Origin: Bolinopsis microptera
Taxonomy: Eukaryota > Ctenophora > Tentaculata > Lobata > Bolinopsidae
NCBI RefSeq assembly: GCF_026151205.1
Contig: NC_087075.1
Span: 2,270,859-2,334,858, forward strand
Length of the DNA stretch: 64,000 nt
Direction: 5' to 3'
Below the pieces are notes generated by a model. It worked only from the letters and a program-made list of their open reading frames with translations. It was not told the DNA's origin and searched no databases. The position numbers and the translations under genes are program-made. Every line of letters starts with the position of its first letter. Position 1 is the first letter of the stretch. Shown here one piece after another: positions 57,722-64,000 of the stretch.

Positions 57722-58869
57722 ATGCCGTCACGATCAAGATCCCGTTCTAGAAGTAGGAGCTACAGCAGGTCTTATAGCAGGTCTCCCAGCAGATCCGATA
57801 AAAGCAGGTTTTTAGATTCTTTTTTAATTATCAATTTTAATATTTAATTATTTACAACAACAAATACTCGGAAAACCCAATAATTTTCAAACTTTTTTGA
57901 CAATTTAGTTCAACCAATTGCAATGCCCCGCCCCGGGCGCCCGGAGGTTACGTATTGTGACATGTGACATGGAACATAATTAGTCTAATGAGTAGTTTAA
58001 TTCAGTAGATCCAGGTCGAAGAGTCGCGGTAGGTCGCGCAGTGTGTCTCCGCTATCTAACAGAAAGAGACATGTCGGGGACAGAGACATGCCTCCTCCTT
58101 CTAAAGTTGTTGGTACGTTTCTCCACTCTTATAATCCTATGCTTTCATTTTCGTTTGATCATTTTGTGGCCTTCATTTACACTTTACACCCCCTAACTTT
58201 TCCTACTCTTCAACGTTTCCACAACTTTCTATACGATTCACTAAATAAACCCTCTCCAGGAGTGTTTGGTCTGAACCTGGATACCACAGACCGCGAGTTA
58301 CGGCGTGTGTTTGAGAAGTACGGCAAGCTGGAGGACGCCATGATAATAAACGACAGAAAGACGGGCATGTCACGTGGTTTCGGATTTGTTTACTTCCAGA
58401 GACCGGAGGATGCCCAAGTTGCTAAGGAGGAAACTAATGGTCTGGAGATTGACGGTACGGTTAATTAATACTAATCATTAATTAACTTATGTTCTAATTA
58501 ACTAAATAACTAATACTCTAATTTATTTAGTAAGTTGGTCATGTACCCACCACTTAACACTTATACTCACCCTGTCTTCCCCCTGTAGGTAAGAAGATCA
58601 GAGTAGATTTCTCAGTAACCAAGCGACCCCACACCCCAACTCCAGGACAGTACATGGGGCGGCCCACTATCCCCCGATACTCAGGACGAGGTAGGGGGTA
58701 CGGGGGACGGAGCTCCAGAAGATCCTACTCCAGATCCAGATCTAGATCCCCAAGACACAGTAAGAGGTACAGATCACGGTCCAGATCCCCCCGCCGCCGC
58801 TCACCCTCCCGCTCCTTCTCCCGCAGTCGCTCTCGCAGTCCTCGTCACCACAGATCCAGAAAATACTAG
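57722..58869 (+). CDS. TRA2: Transformer-2 (Tra2) SR-type splicing factor
   Basis: Four exons: 57722-57807, 58006-58112, 58260-58454 and 58589-58869, all GT-AG. About 222 residues, shorter than human TRA2B (288). An N-terminal RS region ([20 protein letters not shown]) is followed by one RRM spanning about residues 63-140: RNP2 VFGLNL, RNP1 RGFGFVYF, and [18 protein letters not shown], the linker that is characteristic of Tra2. The C-terminus is a second RS region ([20 protein letters not shown]). The RS1-RRM-RS2 layout defines the family, which binds GAA-type exonic enhancers and promotes exon inclusion in the nucleus. An acceptor-like CTCAG lies 6 bases before the ATG. Paralogue (A or B) cannot be told apart, as both are vertebrate duplicates. 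Confidence 0.95.
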
Positions 58870-59466
58870 AACTCCTTTCAGATCATCAGGATAGCTTATT
58901 TTGACTTTTTTAAAGACTAACTGGGCTAAATTAGAAAACTCTTGTTAGTCAGTTGTTAAGCCCGAGATCTTCTCAAGATTTGGTAGTTCAATATCATGTC
59001 TACGACGGTCTCGGTTAGAGCTATTTCTTAAATCCATATTCTTTCCCATCGTAAGACAAATGAAGTGTTTTTAATGCCAGTTTGGCACCAAGTTGTTGGA
59101 GAAAATGATCTGAATTCTGAAAGTGTAGTGTCAGAGAAATGGTTGTTAATTATTTATTATTTTCAAAAAGCGAGAAAAATGCTGTATTAATATCGCCGGT
59201 AATTTAATTTAACTAGCTTTAAACCAAATATGATATTACTTACCTATCTACTCGACTCACATGTTTCAATGATTTTAAATGTTATTGCAACTTTCGTAAA
59301 GTTTCCATATTTGGTATAAATTTCCTTCAATTACTATTGATACTGTGCTAAGATGATAGAACGAATCTTGAATCTTGGTTAGTGAACATGTTGTATCGCA
59401 ATGCCATTCAAAGTAATTAACGTTACTCCTTGTGTAAAGCATGTGATAACGAACAGACTCTAAAAG
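58870..59466. other. Tra2 3' flank / ANKRD49 5' flank
   Basis: 597 bp between stop and next start. No extra exon seen; an acceptor-like GAACAG ends 10 bases before the ANKRD49 ATG. Confidence 0.4.
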
Positions 59467-62041
59467 ATGAACTCGGAGATGAGCTCAATAGACGCTCTAG
59501 TTGAACATTGTCAGAGTGCAGTGGAATGTGAGGACATTCCAACAGACCTTCAGTTTAGTAGTCATGTGACGGGAGATGAACCACAGGTATGTTTAGTTAG
59601 TTTACAGTCGGGAGGGTCAGCTAAATTATAAATAACACCAAAACCTAAAATTTCGTGCTGAACTCAGCTTAAATTTTGAAATGGCAGAGAAAAAGAAGAA
59701 CAAACATTATGTTATTTAAGATTGCAAACCATGAACGCCGGGCTAATAAGTGATCAGTAATTAACCAATTAAAGTAATTAATTAACTTGCACAGGAGGAG
59801 TCTGCAATGGATGACGACTGTTGGAAGAGCCAGGCTGTAGTTGATAGGGACATGTTAAGTGAGGTGCCGGAGCGAGTTAACTGGATACACTTTGTAGATG
59901 GTACGTCAATACAGATTAGTGACCAATTGGTGACCAGTTAGTGACTAGTTGGTGATCAGTTAGTGACCAATTAGTGACCAGCTAGTGATCAGTTAGTGGT
60001 CAGTTAGTGACCAGTTAATGACTAATTAGTGACCAGTTAGTGACTAGTTGGTGACCAGTTAATGACTAATTAGTGACCAGTTAATGACTAATTAGTGACC
60101 AGTTAATGACTAATTAGTGACCAACTGATAACCCCTCCAGGTACGCCCTACGGGGAGCGTCTACTAAAAGCAGCGGAACAAGGCTGTACTGCACTGGTTG
60201 AGGAGATACTGTCTGGGGAACCTGATGTTATCAACTACAAGGACACTGACGGTTACACTCCTCTACACAGAGCTTGTTATCAGGGGTGGGAGGATATTGT
60301 GGAGATCCTGCTTCTAAACGGTCAGACATTGCCCCCCGGCCCCCCCTGCCCCCCCCCCCGGCCCCAATCCTTCTTTCTTTTAACAGTGCTCTTACCTGTG
60401 ATTCACAGTACTTAAAACTCACTTTCCAAACAAGGAACTAGCCTCAATCTATTAGTGGGTTATGACGTCAATTTCTCCAATTGAATGCTCTAATTAACTG
60501 CTCCAATTGACTGCTCTTATTGACTGCCCTAATTGATTGCTCGTATTAATTGCTCTAATTAATTATTCTAACTAATTGCCCCAATTATAATTGATTGCTC
60601 TAATTGATTGCTCTAACTAATTGCTCTTATTAATTGCTGTAACTAATGCTGCGTGTTACAGGGGCAGATAGGGACAGTAGAACAGATGATGGTTGGACCC
60701 CACTGCACAGTGCAGCACGATGGAACAAGGTCCTCTGTGCTAAACTCCTTATTGCTGCTGGGTACGTTCTTATTAGTATCTTTGTTAATGGGAGGTGTTC
60801 AGCCTGAATTTCTGTGAAACTTGTTTTCAAGATAGCAGCTGACCAACAAATAACAACCTGTGACCGAACTTTTGAAGAGGTCCTGAAACCGCCCACCGGT
60901 GCAGCCATGCCCATATTTGGTTCTTTTTTAGCCCAATAGGCCAAGTCACATCAACATGCCCAAAACAAATATGGGCATGTCTGCAAAGTTCAGGCTGGAC
61001 TCCCTTCCCTAAACGTTAGTAATATCAAATCTTATAATAATGATAAGATCAAATCTAATTATTTCAGATGTAACATAGTGTAATATATTGGTGATATTCC
61101 AGGTGTGATGTAAATGCGATGAGTAACGGCCAACAAACACCGCTTCACATAGCGTGCAGTAGTCAGGCCTGTGCTAGTGTTATACATCTGTTACTCTGGC
61201 ACTGCGATACTGATGTGTCCCTGCTGTAAGTTACATTTGTATTTAACTTACTTATATTAAGTTAATTAAGTTAGTTAAGTTAAATGTTTACTGGAAGTTA
61301 AAGTTGGGTTAGCTAGCTAGATGTGTGTTTACTTTAAGTTGGTTAGCTGAACTTAGTGTAAGTTAAATAAGTAGGGTAAACATATTGTAAATGGTAGTGT
61401 AAAGTTTTACAAAGAGTGCTGTGTACTTTGTACGTAAGTATAGAATGTATTCTTGTGTAAAATTGTATTGATCCCGTTTGATGCGACAAGGAAAAATGCT
61501 CTTATCAGGAAAGGAATTTACTCTTTTCTTGAGAAAATTCCTTTCCTGATAAGAGCATTTTTCCTTATCGCATCAAACGGGATCAATACAATTTTACACA
61601 AGAATACATTGCAACCATGCGACTCATAAACAATACTCCAATCCGGATTTTACATAATTATAGAAAGAATGAGTATAGAATAGTTGTGGGGAACCTTGCA
61701 CCCATTATGTAAGGTTCCTTGTTTATGTGGTATTTTATTGTGCGTTAAATATTGATCAATAAAATTAAACGTTATTATATTCAGGCCACTCACAGTATCA
61801 ATATAGCCTTGTTATCAGTATATATACCGGTTGTGTCATGAGTTATTTTATAAAAGCATTGTCGTGATAATTGATCAATTAGTTAATTAATTAATAATAA
61901 GTTAATGAACCGTTCAGGAACAACAGTGGCGAGACAGCAGAGAAGGTAGCATTCTCTAGTTCCCTTCTAGGACCGCTCTTTGAGCTAAGACACAGATTTG
62001 TAGACATTGATCCTATGAAGGATAGAGAAATCCTCTTATAA
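59467..62041 (+). CDS. ANKRD49: Ankyrin-repeat protein, ANKRD49 homologue
   Basis: Six exons: 59467-59586, 59795-59900, 60141-60320, 60662-60761, 61103-61225 and 61918-62041, all GT-AG, giving about 250 residues (human 239). An acidic N-terminus precedes ankyrin repeats: YKDTDGYTPLHRACYQGWED, RTDDGWTPLHSAARWNKVLC and SNGQQTPLHIACSSQACASV, preceded by a less regular first repeat (ERLLKAAEQGCTALVEEILS). The end NNSGETAEKVAF, with a short helix LFELRHRF, matches the family's ETAFDIARR-type terminus. Each TPLH motif is intact. Known mammalian roles are nuclear, linked to spermatogenesis and transcription; here only the fold is certain. Introns carry tandem repeats (59915-60128, 60478-60650) and a foldback (61444-61610). 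Confidence 0.88.
59915..60128. repeat. Intronic minisatellite (GTGACCAGTTA)
   Basis: Short variable units such as GTGACCAGTTA and ATGACTAATTA fill most of ANKRD49 intron 2, about 18 copies. Confidence 0.9.
60478..60650. repeat. Intronic tandem repeat (TTGCTCTAATTAA-like)
   Basis: Degenerate units of about 12 to 17 bp (ATTGATTGCTCTAATTAA and relatives) in ANKRD49 intron 3, about 11 copies. The same intron begins with a C-rich run (60322-60362). Confidence 0.8.
61444..61610. mobile_element. Near-perfect foldback inside ANKRD49 intron 5
   Basis: Arms of about 76 bp, from AATGTATTCTTGTGTAAAAT on the left to its inverse on the right, differ at about one position (GCGACAAGG against GCGATAAGG) around a 15-base loop. 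Arm identity points to a recent insertion or to correction between arms. A folded pre-mRNA stem of this length would be an ADAR or Dicer substrate. Confidence 0.9.
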
Positions 62042-62357
62042 AGGCTTGTGGAATGTGGAATTGTATTTTGAATATTTTGGTTATTTGTGAAATCGGGGTA
62101 AGAATTTTTTTTGTTGAAATTTCTTTTTTTCTATTTGATTTATTTTGAAGTATTTACTGTTTGTAGAAGGAAAGTCTTCGGATATATTTATTTGAATTGT
62201 ATTAAATGTATTCTTTATGTTTATATTTAATTAACTTTATACTGCTAGAAAGCAACTTGCATCCTTTGCCTTTTACTGTTCCGGCAACATACAGATTCTC
62301 ATCATCTAAGTAAAACAATTCCCACATTCCACAATCACTAACAACTCAATCTGCAGG
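62042..62357. other. Short spacer between ANKRD49 and SAMM50
   Basis: 316 bp. No AATAAA; an ATTAAA variant at about 62199. A strong-looking acceptor, CAATCTGCAG, ends at 62356, one base before the SAMM50 ATG. Confidence 0.5.
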
Positions 62358-63653
62358 ATGGGATCACATCATGGGGACGATGAAACAAACGCCATCCTCC
62401 TCAAAATCCTACAACACAACATCCGAGTTAAATCAGTACAAATAGACGGACTGCGACGAGTACAAGAGGACATAGTGGTACCTCATCTCAAACCTCTGTT
62501 AAAAGCTAAGAATCTGTACTCTCTGTTGGGACTAGTAGGTAAAACTCATGATGATCTGGAGGTACTGGACGCGTTTGAGAAGATAGACATTAATATAGAA
62601 CATCTGGGTAAGAAGAGCGATGTAAACGAGGTAATGCTGAGAGTAGCTGTTAGTGAGAATAGGAGGAACACGTTCGGCATGAACGTGTCAGGTGATAGAG
62701 GACTCAATGATGGTAGTTTAAATATTTACGGGAAAGTTAGGAATCTGTTCGGGAGACTGGAATCTGTCCGTGTTAATTACGTGAAGGGAACGAAGATTTC
62801 AGATGGTTGCAGCATGATCTTCAATAAACCCATCTTATCCCAGAAAAACTCTAATTTCAAAGTTGTAGCGTCAAAAGAGAACATGTTAAACAGGACTGCA
62901 AACTACATGACATCCGACGTTAAGACTAACATGGTGTATCAAGTTGGGATGTTAGGAGGTAAGAATGAGTTTGAAGCAGAAGCTCTCTGGCAACAGATCC
63001 ACGGTGGGAACGTCTCCATGAAGGTCAGAGAAGAGTTTGGTCATCATCTGAAGTGCGCCGTGCGGCACAAGTATGTGCGCGACACACGCGACGACCTCCT
63101 GGTCCCAACTACCGGTTCAAAACACTCAATAGAAACAGAGCTAGCTGGGTTTATGGGTGATGTGAACCATGTTAAAGTCAATGTGGACTCTCAGATTAAC
63201 ACTAAACTATTCCTGGGTTACTCTGGAGCTCTGTCGTTCCGAGCTGGTCTGATCCATGAACTGAGTGAGAACAGGCGGACGTGGATAACAGACAAGTTCT
63301 TTTGTGGGGGCCCTGGTTCAGTTAGAGGGTTCTATGAGGACGGTATAGGGCGCCCACTTGGGGGCACCATGCATTGGGGGGCTGGGGTATCACTATCTCG
63401 CAAACTCCCCTTCTCTCCCCATATCTGGGGTCTTGGCAAGTTCATGCGTATAAACCATTTCGTTAACGCTGGTAATTTAGGAAATGATAGAAAGGACTTG
63501 TTCGTTGATCCGAGAGTATCAGTTGGTTCCGGTGTTATTATGAAAATAGCCAACTTTAGAATGGAGATAAATTATGCGGTTCCTATCAGGTATCAAGCTA
63601 GTGATGTGGTGAATCACGGACTACAGTTCGGCATCGGAATTAATTTCATGTGA
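62358..63653 (+). CDS. SAMM50: Mitochondrial outer-membrane assembly protein SAM50
   Basis: A single uninterrupted frame of 431 residues (human SAMM50 is 469). Residues about 20-90 form one POTRA-like domain (NIRVKSVQIDGLRRVQEDIV, then HLKPLLKAKNLY). The rest is the 16-strand Omp85 barrel (ENRRNTFGMNVSGDRG, NLFGRLESVRVNYVKGTK), with the diagnostic loop-6 motif FFCGGPGSVRGF near residue 320 and a C-terminal strand GLQFGIGINFM forming the beta signal and closing end. Sam50 inserts beta-barrel proteins such as VDAC and Tom40 into the mitochondrial outer membrane and bridges to MICOS. The gene lies 316 bp downstream of ANKRD49 on the same strand. Lack of introns contrasts with its three neighbours. 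Confidence 0.95.
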   Translation: MGSHHGDDETNAILLKILQHNIRVKSVQIDGLRRVQEDIVVPHLKPLLKAKNLYSLLGLVGKTHDDLEVLDAFEKIDINIEHLGKKSDVNEVMLRVAVSENRRNTFGMNVSGDRGLNDGSLNIYGKVRNLFGRLESVRVNYVKGTKISDGCSMIFNKPILSQKNSNFKVVASKENMLNRTANYMTSDVKTNMVYQVGMLGGKNEFEAEALWQQIHGGNVSMKVREEFGHHLKCAVRHKYVRDTRDDLLVPTTGSKHSIETELAGFMGDVNHVKVNVDSQINTKLFLGYSGALSFRAGLIHELSENRRTWITDKFFCGGPGSVRGFYEDGIGRPLGGTMHWGAGVSLSRKLPFSPHIWGLGKFMRINHFVNAGNLGNDRKDLFVDPRVSVGSGVIMKIANFRMEINYAVPIRYQASDVVNHGLQFGIGINFM

Positions 63654-63724
63654 TTTTGTTGGCGGAATTAAGGTTATATGCATTTTGATCCGCGAATTAG
63701 GATTTTATACGAATGTCACGTTAG

Positions 63725-63730
63725 AATAAA
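63725..63730 (+). promoter_or_regulatory. Poly(A) signal for SAMM50
   Basis: AATAAA 72 bases after the SAMM50 stop codon. Confidence 0.65.
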
Positions 63731-64000
63731 TATTTGGATGTTTGAGTTAAGATAGCGCACTCTACTATTTTCTCATTTCAATTCACGTCGAGGGCCGTTT
63801 TGGTAAACGAGTTAACATTCATACTTTCCTGTTTTGTTGATATTGTATTGTATATAATGTGTTGATATTTGATTCGAGATCGTAACATGTTTATATTTGC
63901 TGATATCGACTTTATTTCTGGACATTGAACAATTAACTTAAATTGTAATGTCTTATCCACTGTGTTGATATTGTTCTGACATTGAAATATACGATTAGCT
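63731..64000. other. Right edge, no gene
   Basis: AT-rich flank after SAMM50 with no supported feature. Confidence 0.4.

Overview
The window is metazoan nuclear DNA. Four host genes with short GT-AG introns (TMED2, Tra2, ANKRD49 and SAMM50 homologues) sit in AT-rich DNA crowded with non-LTR retrotransposons, foldback and TA-duplicating DNA elements, a tRNA-derived SINE, minisatellites and a short TTAGGG-type interstitial tract. The mix (RTE- and CR1-like LINEs, pogo remnants, a secreted TSP1 plus bulb-lectin protein, a P2X7-C-like fragment) suits a non-vertebrate animal. A cnidarian, perhaps a hydrozoan, is my best guess, but the window alone does not fix the species.

Layout. 1-12 kb: a 39-bp minisatellite, a 535-bp near-identical duplication (3198-3732 and 6973-7507) whose right end lies at a splice acceptor and exon start, a SINE with a 10-bp target duplication, a decayed pogo element, and a run of foldback or TA-flanked elements. 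12-20 kb: a P2X7-C-like fragment carried in dispersed repeats next to long GGA tracts, and an RTE-type LINE with an uninterrupted 1047-codon reading frame. 20-25 kb: direct repeats, foldbacks, a Helitron-like CACGTG-rich repeat family and G-rich minisatellites. 25.6-26.7 kb: the TSP1/lectin gene, with an apparent frameshift in the lectin domain. 30.2-34.1 kb: a Helitron-like copy split by a 3.6-kb CR1-like LINE with a 5-bp target duplication. 34.8-36.2 kb: an unrecognised 442-aa gene. 36.4-52.2 kb: retroelement and transposase remnants, including an RTE copy interrupted by CR1-like pieces.

53.2-63.7 kb is the gene-rich end. TMED2 (COPI/COPII cargo receptor), Tra2 (splicing regulator), ANKRD49 and SAMM50 (mitochondrial outer-membrane assembly) are all on the plus strand, with clean reconstructed exons. 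The last two are only 316 bp apart. Acceptor-like AG sites lie just before most start codons, so 5'UTR introns or spliced-leader trans-splicing are possible. The four genes belong to unrelated cellular pathways; apart from adjacency nothing links them functionally.

I found no convincing new multi-gene system. The most unusual items are the duplicated intron-exon boundary, the P2X7-C fragment carried by a repeat, the Helitron-like family with its nested LINE, and the possible trans-splicing signals.
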